NCBI GenBank assembly: GCA_026724425.1
Contig: JAIUCV010000101.1
Span: 2,852,001-2,916,000 of the forward strand
Direction: 5' to 3'
Origin: Erythrophleum ivorense
Taxonomy: Eukaryota > Streptophyta > Magnoliopsida > Fabales > Fabaceae
Length of the DNA stretch: 64,000 nt
Shown here piece after piece: positions 41,127-52,948 of this stretch. Below the pieces are notes generated by a model, which saw only the letters and a program-made list of their open reading frames with translations, had not been told where the DNA came from and ran no database searches. Position 1 is the first letter of the stretch; the number at the start of each line of letters is the position of its first letter. The position numbers and the translations under genes are program-made.

Positions 41127-42807
41127 TGGTGTCACTTTCTTCTTCTTCTTCGTTGCCTCGTCTTTCTTATTTCTCCGAGAGAGAAAACGAAAACGAAATC
41201 AGAAAGAAAGTCTCGATTTTTCGTTTCACAAGAGAACAAACGGAAACAGAAAAATGGAAATTACAGCGGCACAAAACGATGACGTATATGTCGACATCGT
41301 GGAAAATACCGAACCGGTTCGGTTTAGCTGGAAAATTCAGGACTTGTTTGATTTGGTGGTTTTCTGATTGCAGGTAGGTTTGATTACAAATAAACCGACG
41401 CAGTTTAAAATTAACATGCATAAACCGTTAGCAACGCGTGTCCACGCGGGTATTCTAATCCACATTTTAGCTTGTTTTTACTTTATTTTGGTTTCACATT
41501 GCTATTAGACCGTTAAGAACACATAAACTTTGTTGATTGTGGAAGATAATGAAGAGAATCGACAAAATAACAAAAACCCATCGTTTATGTACTTGTCACA
41601 TATTCAAGCATAAAAATACTACATGTCCAATCAAGATTCAATGTTGGATGTTTGATATGTTACCTAAGTTACGCACTTTTGTAACATAACAAAGACACCT
41701 TCGTTGTCTTCTATCTAAGACGTGCAAAAACAAATGAAGTGGCTAACAATGAAATGTTGAAAAATTATGACAAGATTGAGAAGATAACAAAGATGTCCAC
41801 TTCCTTGTTTCCACAATGTTTTTCTCGGGTCTTTTAAGCAAACATCCATTTTCTCAAAACTCTTCTCTATGAAAGAAAATCCATATGTAGTGATAGATTG
41901 TAATGCTGTAATTATGCTAAAATATGAAGATAACAAAAGATTAAGAGGGTATTAGGATTCGTACAAATCTATACTTCCTGTTCTTTTCGCGGAATGGGTT
42001 AACTAATCCAAAATTCTTAGATTCATTGTTAACCACTCATAGTAGGAGTTGCTTGTGGACCATCTTAATTATATTCTTTGCTTTCGTACATAATTTGCAG
42101 ATGGATACTTATTCCAACAAATTTTAATGTGTAAAGGCATCAATACGTACATTTATTTTTGCCTTTTTGTAATGTGTAATAAGAATGTTCATATCATTTT
42201 TCTTTTGAGATTCTAACGAGTCTCTCTATCTTATCCTTTAATTAGTGGTCACGTATTACTAATTTCACAACAGTATAGCTAACAAATTTGTGTTGGTTTA
42301 TTTTTTTTTATTTGATTCGAGCCAAGATATATAAACGAATGTGCAAGTGGATACACTTTTATAAAGTCTTATTACTAATTAACATTCAGCTTTTGTTTTG
42401 ATTCAACTTAGTACCGTTTATTCGATCAAAGACTATAGACTATTAGACTTCATAGAACTAATCAACTTTTATAAAAAAAAAATGGTCGATTTAATTTGGA
42501 TTCACATATGCACTCTTGATTGTGATTAAATTTCAAAGAAGGATATATATAACAATTCAAAAGGGGAGAACAACATATATGACCAATTTTCGAAAAAAGA
42601 AAACATATATGACCAACCAAACATGATAATCGTATTAAATTATTCTCTTGATGTGTCATCACCAGTGTTTTTTTCTTATATTCATATTGTATCATTATTA
42701 TATTATGATGAGGCATCACTATCAATAATTGTTGTATATGAAAAGTCCAATTTTTTTAATTCCCGAGGTTTTTCTTCTTGGTTCGGTGGATAACTTGATT
42801 CTCAAGT
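41127..42807. other. Intergenic: EER5 promoter and CDA1 3' flank
   Basis: The first 150 bp hold a CT/GAA-rich leader typical of an Arabidopsis 5' UTR. The rest is AT-rich with no recognised gene or repeat end. Confidence 0.6.
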
Positions 42808-43701
42808 TCAATGGCAATGGAAGACGTTAAACTCGCATTTCGGCGATATAGTCTGTAGAAGCAACCTCGCCGTGAGCTCTTGCCGCACCACCGCGTCTTC
42901 TTTCTCCACAAGCACCGCTCCGATGATTCTCTCGTAACCTCCTCCGCCTCCGTTGGCTATGTAATCAACCAGCGCCGCCTGTACTGGCCCCAAACTAGGA
43001 TTATAAGCCGCCGACTCCATGTACCATCCTCTGTACACTTTCCCGTCGCAATCCACCAGCGCAACTCCCGACTGACACGAACTGTACGGAGAGTACGATC
43101 TATTGGCCGCCGCTAGAGCCGTACGTTTCAATTCGGAAGTGATATCGGTGTTTCCGTTGGAGATTGAATCGAGATCTGAGATCGTGAGACGGTTTTCGCG
43201 ATGATCGAGGATAAGAGGTAAATCCTTACCGAGAAGATCCTCGGGACCAAATCTGTGAGGCAATATGCTCCCGAGGCGTAAGAATCCGTCTGAATCGGCG
43301 TCGGGATCGGCGGTGGTTTTTGGATCGGTGATTAGCACTCTGATCTCCGGCGCGTCGCGAATTTCTTGGAGGAATTGACGGCAATGGCCACATGGTGCGT
43401 CGGAGACGGCGAAGAATCGGAGCTGGCGCTCGCCGTTGAGCGTGAGATTGGTGACAAGGAATTGCTCAGCGTGGATTGAGTGATGCAGAGGGAGACCTGG
43501 GAATTCGACATTGACGCCTAAGAAGATCCGACCGGATGATCCGAGTCCGACGGCTCCGACGTGGAATTTGGAGATCGGAGGTCGAGCGAAGGATTGAGCT
43601 GGTTTGACCAGCGAATGGAGGAGCTGAACGACGGACACGCCGAGTTGTTTCGCGGCGGATTCAGCTTCTTCGGGTCGGGTTACAAAGTTAGGCTTATCCA
43701 T
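42808..43701 (-). CDS. CDA1: Cytidine deaminase CDA1
   Basis: A single 297-residue frame starting MDKPNFVTRPEEAESAAKQL. Zinc ligands and the catalytic Glu are visible in HAEQF and PCGHCRQF in the N-terminal catalytic domain. A second, degenerate deaminase fold follows (RSYSPYSSCQSGVAL, YMESAAYNPSLGPVQAAL), as in the E. coli type dimeric enzyme. It converts cytidine and deoxycytidine to uridine and deoxyuridine in pyrimidine salvage, probably in the cytosol. No introns, as expected for plant CDA genes. It is between EER5 and TET2, as in A. thaliana. Confidence 0.95.
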   Translation of the reverse strand: MDKPNFVTRPEEAESAAKQLGVSVVQLLHSLVKPAQSFARPPISKFHVGAVGLGSSGRIFLGVNVEFPGLPLHHSIHAEQFLVTNLTLNGERQLRFFAVSDAPCGHCRQFLQEIRDAPEIRVLITDPKTTADPDADSDGFLRLGSILPHRFGPEDLLGKDLPLILDHRENRLTISDLDSISNGNTDITSELKRTALAAANRSYSPYSSCQSGVALVDCDGKVYRGWYMESAAYNPSLGPVQAALVDYIANGGGGGYERIIGAVLVEKEDAVVRQELTARLLLQTISPKCEFNVFHCH

Positions 43702-43834
43702 ACTTTCGCTTCACCGGCGGATTCCGGGTTGAAACCGGTTTGGGTCGCGTAAATGGGTCGGGTCGAAGATTGAAATCGAGATGGAGAGATCCTGGAAATG
43801 AGGATTATGAAAATGGGATGCTCGAGACGCAAAC

Positions 43835-43842
43835 TATTTATA
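43835..43842 (-). promoter_or_regulatory. TATA box of CDA1
   Basis: Minus-strand TATAAATA, 134 bp upstream of the CDA1 ATG, leaving a leader of about 100 nt. Confidence 0.6.
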
Positions 43843-43849
43843 GATACAC

Positions 43850-45133
43850 ATCACAAGTATGAAACTATTGTATTGTGTTACGCAAAATGAAATATTTGGT
43901 TTTCCACTTTTCGGTCTAATTTTGGTTTAGGATTTTATTTATTTGTCAAATAAAATCATACTGAAAGTGAATTTTACACGGAAAAAAAAACCGAAAATGT
44001 TCTGGTTTAAAAATGTAAATAAATTGATCTCTCAAGTGATTAAACAGATGTAACTTCGGTTTGGTCAGACCGAGTATACTTTTATGCAAACTACACACAG
44101 TATACTACTGTATATGCTATAAGTTTTCTTATTATTTATTTATATCGATAATTATGGTGATCTAGACCTAGTAGAATCCAACTAATTCATTGTACAAGCA
44201 TACCATGTTAAACATTCGGATCAAGCCCATATTCAACTGGTCTAACCAGTGTATAATTTTTTTCAGTCGGTAGTTGAACCGGAAAAGAATGAGTTTACAC
44301 CTTTATACCCGGTGAAATACCTCTAGACCACAATTATTGAGTTATTATATGCAACAGATTTTTATTGCAAAAAATGTTGAAATCGTGGTCAGTCATCTTT
44401 AAGTATACTATTTTATGGACCAAACGAACTTACCTAGTAGTTTCGACCACGTTAGAAAACTACAACAATCTCCGGACAATATTATATCTATGATTAGAAA
44501 TGAAATTAACTATATAGCTAGAGGCAGCCTAGGTTTTTATAGTTTTGTTAGCAACCGAATAAACATTTTGATTCCAGAGTTATCAATCAATTAAAGTTTA
44601 ATTGAGATACAACAAAAACTTGTTAATAACAAAGGTGTTACTATTGTTGATGAAAAGAAATCAAAGATAGACGGAGGAAAAGAGTTTTTTTTTGGCCTTT
44701 AACTTATGTTTTGTTCTTATCGTTGCAACGTCATGCATTTCGAGATTATAAGATGAGACTGTGAGAGCACAAACACCTTGTATGTTTCTTTTCAAATCAT
44801 GTGAGAGTAACATATGATTTTGATTATAGTTATTGAACTTATTTACAAGTCCTCTCTCTCATGAACGATAAAAACAGTAAAACGAAACAGACTTTGCAGT
44901 CATCTCAAACAGTCAGAAGAAGGAATAAGTTATGGTGCTTAAACAACCATGAACTCTGAGAGATCGGTCATATCAGAGACTTAAACAACCATGTCAAAAC
45001 AGAGAATTAAACTACTCGTCCAAAAAATATTCATACAACTCTGAGAAATCAGTCGGATCAAACGAACAAAATAAGGTTTTTTTTCTTTATTACAAGGTCT
45101 TTAGTGACCAAACTCCTTGTTCATTCTTCTTCC
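43850..45133. other. Intergenic AT-rich DNA
   Basis: CDA1 promoter on the left. No gene, RNA or transposon end recognised. A diverged short duplication containing 'AACAACCATG' and 'CTCTGAGA..TCGGTC/AGTCGG' occurs near 44940-45060. Confidence 0.5.
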
Positions 45134-45763
45134 TTACTTGGACCACCAACCAAACCAAGAGTTGGATTTCTTCCCAACATCTTCCAGGATCTCAACTCTT
45201 TCTTTCCACTTGGAGCTTTCAATTCTCTCATCTTCCAATAGACTCTCCAAGTGAGTCTTGTCCACCTTAGACTTCAGACATTCCTCAAATTTGCTACAAG
45301 TTTGGTTGTAAGAATCAGCCAACCGAACATTGAAGCTCTCCTCAAACTCCTGCAACTGTAGAGCTTGTTTTTCCTTGTTTTTAATTGCAGGTACTATATC
45401 ATTAACCAAAGCAATGGTTCCAAATAATGCTGCAACAAACAAGGTAGCTGTTGTCTTGGCAATGGTAATTGCAGCTAACTTCTTATTGAAAGTCTTGGCA
45501 TGGGTGTATTCACAAGGCTGGTTCAGCAGCTTATCCATGGCCTGAGCTTCCTTCCTTTGAATGAAAGAAGCCACTTTGATGAGTGTCAAACCAAAATCTT
45601 CATCCTCCTCAGCTAGCTTGTGAAGTTTCTGGAAAAGCCTCTCTGATCCCGTAACCACCAGATGCTTCCTCAATGATTCAAGAGGAGAATCAAATACACT
45701 AGCCTTATTGGGCTTCCAGTTGAAGTAGTATGGAAGCCTAGGCTTGCTGCTGTCGAAGAAGAT
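45134..45763 (-). CDS. Unknown protein exon: hydrophobic segment plus C-terminal coiled coil
   Basis: A 209-codon frame begins right after a strong acceptor (TTTTGCAG, 45764-45771) as IFFDSSKPRLPYYFNW, so an upstream exon is expected; no ATG lies at this point. A hydrophobic stretch (ITIAKTTATLFVAALFGTIALV, near residues 100-121) is followed by a Glu/Lys-rich helix (ESFNVRLADSYNQ to WKERVEILED) and a Trp-rich end (NSWFGWWSK). It has the look of plant UPF0496/AT14A-like membrane proteins, but I do not firmly recognise it. Upstream on the same strand lies an ACT-kinase fragment with a donor at 45899, so a chimeric transcript is possible. Confidence 0.55.
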   Translation of the reverse strand: MFFDSSKPRLPYYFNWKPNKASVFDSPLESLRKHLVVTGSERLFQKLHKLAEEDEDFGLTLIKVASFIQRKEAQAMDKLLNQPCEYTHAKTFNKKLAAITIAKTTATLFVAALFGTIALVNDIVPAIKNKEKQALQLQEFEESFNVRLADSYNQTCSKFEECLKSKVDKTHLESLLEDERIESSKWKERVEILEDVGKKSNSWFGWWSK

Positions 45764-45899
45764 CTGCAAAATGCGAATTTAGAAAGAGAGAAAAAAGGAA
45801 GAACTTAAGAAAGAGAGAAACCCCAGGCCCTTTTGACAGGAAGAGAAATCTGCCAGAGAAACCAATTTAACAAACACAACAAAGCAAAATATTGCTTAC

Positions 45900-46433
45900 A
45901 AAGCTTTTGCTAGAAGAACTTAAGCGTGCATTTCCTGGGCAGGAAGAACTTCAAGCACAATCCCAACTGCAGGATCTTCAGTTTCATCAATTTCAGATGG
46001 GTGAGAACATCTTCTGCCCTCTCAAGTTTGACATCTAGAGCATATCTGGACAGAATGCGATTATTCCCAAGGTAAGAACTTTATTCAATTGATTGTTTTT
46101 GGGGAAGTTAAGACACGTGTTAAGAGACAGATGGTGATGAACGTAGAAACAAAATAAACTGGATAATCTACGAATCAAACAGAAAACCCATTTCCCAAAT
46201 CCTAAATAAATGTCGAGTAACAAACAAAAACAAAAGAAGAAGAAGCTTACTGAGCAGGAAGACGGCTAAAATGTTGCCAAAGTGTAGTCTCGAAATGTTG
46301 CTTCTTCCAAGTTTGAACTTCTCAGCTTCTCCAATACCTTACGGTAGACATTGATTTTGAGTAGAACGTGTTTTGGGTGGTTTTCGGAATCATCTATGCT
46401 GCTGTGATTTTTGGAATCATTTTTCTTCGTCAT
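45900..46433 (-). pseudogene. N-terminal fragment of STY8/STY46-type ACT-domain kinase gene
   Basis: From ATG at 46433 (MTKKNDSKNHSS) the frame gives NVYRKVLEKLRSSNLEEATF. An adjacent frame continues LWQHFSRLPA to a donor at 46250. The next exon (from 46045) reads YALDVKLERAEDVLTH. This order matches the N-terminus of plant STY-type Raf-like kinases (VYxEVLxRLxxSNxEEAT, LWxHFNRLPAxYALDV, ERAEDVLTHxxLL). At least one frameshift lies between EEATF and LWQHF, and another follows the VLTH block. No ACT or kinase domain follows. It is a duplicated fragment, not a working kinase gene. Confidence 0.68.
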
Positions 46434-47726
46434 CGGGAAGAAGAGAGACCTAAAAGATGATCCAGAGAAACTTTTAGCGAGACTGAAGAGTGAAAAGTGA
46501 AGGTGTGTCAAAGAACAATCACGTCATCAAGAGAGGGACCTATGCCGGTGACCTCTTTCTCCTCCAAAATTTTGGAGAACAATTAATCAAAGATTAGATC
46601 ATTAAAGTGCCTTCTTTTTTTACATTTGTTAAAGTCATCATCTTTGAGTAGCTATATATAATATGCCGGTTTTCATCATACATCCTTTATAGTTAATAAT
46701 TAATTACTAGTTTCTTACTAAATAAATCAGCATCATGTGTATATATAAGTTCAACACAACCAATAAATGAGTGCTAAAAGATGGTTGTGCATGCATGACC
46801 GGGCTGGAGAGAAGATGATTACAGGGCCATATGTTAATTTAGCCGATTGGTCATATGGTAGTCACTAGCTATCACTCCGTCATATAATTTTGAATGCATT
46901 GCTTAGATTGAATGCTAAGTTGAAAGAAACATATTCAAAATCTTTAGTTTGCTTTTTTTAGATATCACTCAAATACCGTACACACGTTACTTGCAAACCT
47001 TTATTTTGCTCAATCCGCGTTCATATATTTTAGTTTGTAATAATGTAGATACAGTTAGATAGGATTTTACTTCCGGTTGTAACATGTACAAGCTTTTAAG
47101 TTTTCCACAAGAGTGCATATATACATTCACGCATGATTCATCTAATATAATTACAATCTAATTACAAATATTATACAAATGCTTTAAAAGTGCATGCATA
47201 AATGCGTTCATCTATCAGGAGAGGGAGATATATTAGCGATATAAATACGCTAATCTAATAGACATTCGATCATTCATATCGCGAAGCTTATATATGTCTA
47301 AAGCTTATGAACATATACATACGCCAAGCTACGTCCTGCCAAGTGGTAACTCATGAAATAACATAGTTGACGAACGGAGTCTTCTATAAAGGCATTAACA
47401 AATATTGATGTGTCTCAAATTTTCGATGCATTCGTAGTTAAGACTGTTTGTTCAGCCCAAATACTGTTTTAAATATATAAGATCACGTTCAATTGATACT
47501 ATCATCAACATTCAACACAATCTCTTATAAACAAAACACAAAACACAAGCAAACCTTTAAAAAGATATAGAGGATGAAGAATTTGAGTGTGGTGATTTAA
47601 AATAAATACAAAAACAAAATCCATGCAGAAAGAAGCCCTTTCCAAACACACTAGTAAAATCGTCGCAAGCTATTTTCGAATACTACAATCTCAATAACTA
47701 CAAGCAAATCCCTATCCACATACACT
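46434..47726. other. Intergenic AT-rich DNA
   Basis: Promoter side of the chimeric locus, then AT-rich DNA and the presumed TET2 3' UTR. No feature recognised. Confidence 0.5.
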
Positions 47727-50626
47727 TTAGACCCAACCCTGTTTGTATTTGCGGAAGAGATCTTCCGTCTGAGCATTCCTAAACGCACTACATGCAATAA
47801 CATAGACCCAAATGAGAATAACGACAGTGATAATAAGTATGAGATTTGCTTTACGCCAATCTTTTCTTAGGTTTCCCAAAAGACCAGCTTTGCATGAGTT
47901 GCAATTGTAACAAAGCTGGCTTTGGTCGTTGCTCCATAGGTAACAGTCTGAGTCTGCAGCCATGTTGGTTGGATTTAGCCACAGCGTCGGATTCACGAAG
48001 TTGTAGCCACACGCGTTTGGTGGTTTGCAGCAGCCGGACTGTAAAATACAAACGTTAAAGTAGATGTCATAGCTAGATGTGATAAATATGCTCAAGAAAT
48101 AATTTATTAGATGTAAAGGTGAGTGGTAGACAATTAGACATGGGAGAGATATAATTATCTATTATGTTTCATAATGGGGACGAAGACTTTTGATTGTGAT
48201 TATTGAGTCAAATCATTGTTCCAATATTTATTATTTAATAATGTCTAATACCTATTGATATACAATTAAGTCAAAAAACCTTATTCAATTATTAGTGGTT
48301 TCAATCTTGTTACAGTGACAAATAACTATGGACTCGATCGGATGCCAACTTGCTAGACTGAATAAAATGATTTAAATAAAGTTTTTATATCAAACATAGA
48401 ACACATATTTACGTGAAATATTATTTGATGAAGAATAAACAGAAATTTTGATTCATATAAAGATTAGAAAAGTAGAAGATCTTCTTACCCACATATCTAA
48501 GTCTTATACCTTCACGTAGAATACTACCGAGATCTCATTCAAATGCAGCCAGAATTAAAAATTTATATATACTAACCACTTCCTTTGGTGAATGGTGAAT
48601 AATTGTGTTGAACAAAAGTTCGTAAGCTATGCCCTTAATCTCTCCATGTTTCAAGCATAAAGGACATGGAAATGAATTTTAAGAGTGGTTTATAATAGCA
48701 AAAGTTGATTTTTTTTTGGTCAAGTTTGAAGTTGGGATAATTGAATTATGTGAGTGAGACAATGACAAAGCAAAAATTAAATAAGTGAACAGATAAAAAC
48801 ATATATTATCATGTACCATATTGTGGGTGCATGCGTGGGTCCTTAATAGTGTGTTATTTCGAATTCTGATTATCTTACATTAATATTTTGGACTGTTGGT
48901 CTCCAGCAGTTTCTACACCAGTCTCCTAGGAATAAATATCCTTTTTATATAGAAGAAAATAGTTTCACTATGGAGATTCAATAATCGTGAATTCGTGATA
49001 CCTATGTCCAAAATTTGAGTAATTTACTGCCACCTAATTGCAGTAGGAAAATTAATGGAGTTTCCACTCCGACTCTATAAGATACATGTTTGAATTGTTC
49101 ATAAACCATTGTACTCGGATTCATTTGTTTAATTTTACATTTAGACTTGTTAGGTTTCTAAAAGATAAGGAAATCCTAAACGAAATCTAAATAACTTCAA
49201 ACGTTAACAAGGTACTACTATATAAAAGATATATAGAGAATAAGAACAAATGCTCTTTTTGGACTTCACAAAAGCTAAAGTGAAATTTCATAAATTTATG
49301 ATGATATAAGCCCCATATTCTACTTTTTTAATAATGGACCTTTCTAAGAACAACCCGTAGTAGGTCTCACATAATCTAGATATTGATAAAACATTCTCTT
49401 TAACACCGCATCTTATCTTCATTAATCATCTAATCTTAATTAAGCAAGATGTTGTAAAATCAAATCTTCAAAAAACAAGACTGTTCGTTGTGGCATCTTG
49501 CGAAACAAATATTCAATCAACATTTTAACTAAAAATGTCAGTATTCCAAACCACCTTTAAATAATTTTCTGAAAAACAAGTGGTACCCTTTAAAAGCAAC
49601 TTGTACAAATCACTAACTTAAGATGTGGACTTTCCACTCATAGATCTAATCATACAAATGACTAATGTTTAGTATACAAGTTACCCATCAATAATCATGG
49701 CAAGTGTAATTACTAATTAGTGACAATACGGCCCACTTCTAAACCAAATAAAATTAAAAATCTACAAGAAAACAAAAGCCGGTATGGAAATGAAAAATGT
49801 GGGGGACAAATGTGAAGAATTAAAAGTTTCGGGTTCAGAAAAAAAAAAGAATAAAAGAAGAGAGAGAGAGAAGCACATGCCTGGAGAGGAGTGATGGAAG
49901 AAGAAGCGAAGAACTGATCAGCGTTGATGAACTGTTGAGTGAGTTTAGGACAAACGTTAGTATCAGACAAACAAGCTCTTATCTTCCCCCAATTCTTGGA
50001 ATCCACAACGTTCTCTCTCAGCCAATTCGAGAACCCTTCGAGCCTGTACTCTTTGTATCCTCGACCCGGAACCGGGTAAGACCCGTCGGGTCGGGTCACG
50101 ACGAAAGCGAATATCAGAACTACTAGCAAGAGTCCGATCAGTATCGCCATACAGCACAAGTATACAGCCAGTAGAGTCTCCCTGTACCTGAGACAAGTGA
50201 TTCAGAGTGAGAATTGGAGCTCAAAGTTGGCTTTTGAAATTTCTCTGTTTTTTGGTTTCCTTTTTCAAAGTTTTGAGATTACAAGGTGCGATCTTTGCTG
50301 TGATTTTTGTTTATAAATAAATAATAATAATAATAATAAGAGAAGAAAGACTTAAAAATCAGGATGAGAGGTTAAAAATCTCTGTGTAAAACGAATAACG
50401 AAGTAAGTCTCTGTTTCTGTATATATACTTACTGGTAAGCGCCGATGAAGCCGCAGGCGGAGACGACGAGGATGAGGACGCCGAGGACGACGACGGGCCA
50501 ACGGAGGAGATTGACACACTCGTTGTCGGGTTTTGAGGCAAGCCATATCCCTGACGCCGTTATCGGTATCGAACACAGGAACGCTAGTAAGTTCAGTATC
50601 GCCGTCAAGTTATTCGCTAACGCCAT
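47727..50626 (-). CDS. TET2: Tetraspanin TET2
   Basis: Three exons on the minus strand: 50626-50433, 50187-49881, 48038-47727, giving 270 residues. Four membrane segments are visible: LTAILNLLAFLCSIPITASGIWL, VVLGVLILVVSACGFIGAY, LAVYLCCMAILIGLLLVVLIFAFVV, and the last before the C-terminus (LILIITVVILIWVYVIAC). The large extracellular loop holds the plant tetraspanin motif GCCKPP and a set of cysteines (CYLWSNDQSQLCYNCNSCKAG). It is a plasma-membrane organiser; partners are not evident. Intron 2 is 1,842 bp and its donor is GC (CAG|GCATGT) rather than GT. Position between CDA1 and ACO1 matches A. thaliana. Confidence 0.94.
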
Positions 50627-50897
50627 TAATTCTCTCGAAGATTTGAGCTTTTTTCTTTTCTTCTGCCGATAATTAGAAAGAAAATGAAATCATGAAAGGG
50701 AGAGGACTGTCTCTGTTTTCTCTTACTTATGAGGTCGGTGGTTAGAGATGATGGCAAGTGTGAATCCTGTTAATGCTATATATTTACAGAAAACGAGGTT
50801 TCGGTTCCGTTCCGGTCTGGTTCAGCCAATCCCGGTTTGGTGCTGATTTAAACGGAGGGCACTTTTATATTTTATTTCATCGAATGTTTCTTCTACT

Positions 50898-50995
50898 AAT
50901 AAACATGTAAATGCTTGAATTTTGAAGTGAACTGGTCAAAAGGCACAATAAACATGTAAATGCTTGAATTTTGAAGTGAACTGGTCAAAAGGCAC
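50898..50995. repeat. Exact 49-bp tandem duplication upstream of TET2
   Basis: The unit starting AATAAACATGTAAATGCTTG occurs at 50898-50946 and again at 50947-50995 with no mismatch seen. It lies 270-370 bp upstream of the TET2 start codon, in its promoter region. Confidence 0.92.
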
Positions 50996-51521
50996 AATTT
51001 TATTTATCCACTTTATTGCGATGTCATGTAGTAGAGTGAACTGGTTAATCTGGTCGGACCGGCTTTTGGTTGAATGGAATCACGTCACATGGATGGACAC
51101 GTGGAGACAAGAGATGCCCTTTTGTGGGGTTTTGGAAGCGCGTTTTGTGTTACCGACTCGCGTTTCGGGCGCGTCTCACTGACGCCGAAAGCGCTTTTAT
51201 ATGTCAGAAGAAATATTCTTCCTACTTCTGAAAGTTACCGAATCTATCAACCAACGAGAACTAGCCACATGGCACCGACGACTTTGGGTATTTAGTTTAA
51301 ACTTTGGGAGATCCCTTCAGGGACTTTGCAATATTGGTTTGATCGATCTCATTCATTTATATATAGATAATTACAAATTAAGAAACTGAGTAATGTTACA
51401 CTCAATACTCATCAAATCCTATATAGCCATCAATACATATTCAGTTAGCTTGTGTTGTTGATAAATGATAATCTTCACATATGCCACACATCAAGAGTTT
51501 TAAGTTTGGAGAGGAGACAAC
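50996..51521. other. Intergenic, no gene recognised
   Basis: Includes GC-rich bases near 51090-51190 with no recognised product, then the 3' flank of the proline-rich gene. Confidence 0.5.
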
Positions 51522-51899
51522 TCAAGGGCTGTACGTCGGGGTTGTGGGCAGAGAGGGTGGAGAGGAGATGGATGGAACGGATCCTGCAGGCGTTGCGGGA
51601 GGGAAAGAAGGGAAAACGGGTTTTGGAAATTGAGGAAAACCGGGTGTTGGATTGCTTGGAAAACCCTGCCCTGGAAACTGAGGAAAACCGGGTGTCGGAT
51701 TGCTCGGGATTTGAGGGATAGGCATGGGATTGGTCGGAAAACCGGGTCTAGGGAATTGAGGGAAACGTGGTCTAAAGAATTTTGGGTTTAACGTTTGTGT
51801 CTTTGTAAGTTGTTTTGTAGCTTGGCTTGAAGTGATCATGGAGGAGAACATCAGAGCCATGAGGAGAGAAACCACTAGGGAGGTTTTAGATGAGGCCAT
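51522..51899 (-). CDS. Small secreted proline-rich protein
   Basis: A 125-codon frame from ATG at 51899. A signal peptide (MASSKTSLVVSLLMALMFSS to about residue 27) precedes a Pro/Phe/Gly-rich region with repeats of the type NPTPGFPQFPGQGFP at 7-9 residue spacing, then a Ser/Pro/Thr-rich C-terminus. It is likely a cell-wall (hydroxy)proline-rich protein. A TATATAAA box lies 79 bp upstream. No named gene is recognised. It is a paralogue-like neighbour of the gene at 52949-53377. Confidence 0.72.
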   Translation of the reverse strand: MASSKTSLVVSLLMALMFSSMITSSQATKQLTKTQTLNPKFFRPRFPQFPRPGFPTNPMPIPQIPSNPTPGFPQFPGQGFPSNPTPGFPQFPKPVFPSFPPATPAGSVPSISSPPSLPTTPTYSP

Positions 51900-51977
51900 A
51901 GTGTTTGTTAAAAAGAGCTCTTCAATTAGATGACGTGTGTTTTTATTTGATTATCTCTTTCTCTAATTGACTTGGGG

Positions 51978-51985
51978 TTTATATA
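51978..51985 (-). promoter_or_regulatory. TATA box of proline-rich gene 1
   Basis: Minus-strand TATATAAA, 79 bp upstream of the start codon at 51899. Confidence 0.55.
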
Positions 51986-52948
51986 GAAACAAAACCCAAA
52001 AGAGATAATAACGATCGAGTACAGAAATTCATTTCATTTGACTGATTTTTCCTTTTTATAGAATTTCCGAATGGATTTATTACTAGAATAGGAAACGGTT
52101 ACTATTGTTACCATTTTGTTGATATTCATTTGACTATACGTTTGTTGTAACAACAAAATACATCCACAAGATATAGAAATAGTGACCCTGCCAAATCAGA
52201 TTGCACTATTTTCTTCAGCATCAACGACATACAGCTAGCGAGTGCTCATAAGCCATGTATGACCGTTGAGTGGTTTGTTTGGAAAAAACAAGGTCTTGAA
52301 GGGGAAAGGAATGTTACTGACTCAGGTATAGCTTGTCCATAAAGTAAATTGTCTCGTTCTTAGATATTTGTTTAGGTTGTTGTTGTTGTCTCAGATATGT
52401 GAATAGTGAAGCAGCGAGTAATATGGGCTGTAGGGTAATGTCAAATGTGGAATGACCAGACTTGAAGAAGAACGAAGACTGCGACAACGAGGCACAAGAC
52501 AAGTAACTAGCCTCGACCAACACATGCTTCTTGTTTTTTTTTTTTACAAAATAAAAAGAAAAAGCATGTCTAAGTTTGTTCACCAAGTTCGTAGTAGTGT
52601 ATATGGATAAACTATAAGTTAGTCGTTCAACAAACTATTCAAATATCCAAACTATTCATGGTTAGATATTATCTTGTACTATCAATTAGCCGTTCAAAAA
52701 TATGCACTTTAATACAACATAACAATCTTTTTTTATATTACCATGAATAAAGAACAAAATAAGCACTTTCACAAGTATAGTAATACAACAAATGTAAAAT
52801 ACAACAAATTGATAATCAAAAAGGAAACTAAAAGTACAAATCACATATAGGAGTATGCGTAATCACCAAACCAAAACACACCGTAATGAAACAACTCATT
52901 ACAACAATAAGATGAGAGATACATCAAACACATGCATGAAGTGATTAT
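51986..52948. other. Intergenic, no gene recognised
   Basis: AT-rich; a 90-codon minus-strand frame (52586-52314) has no recognised family and is judged non-coding. Confidence 0.5.
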
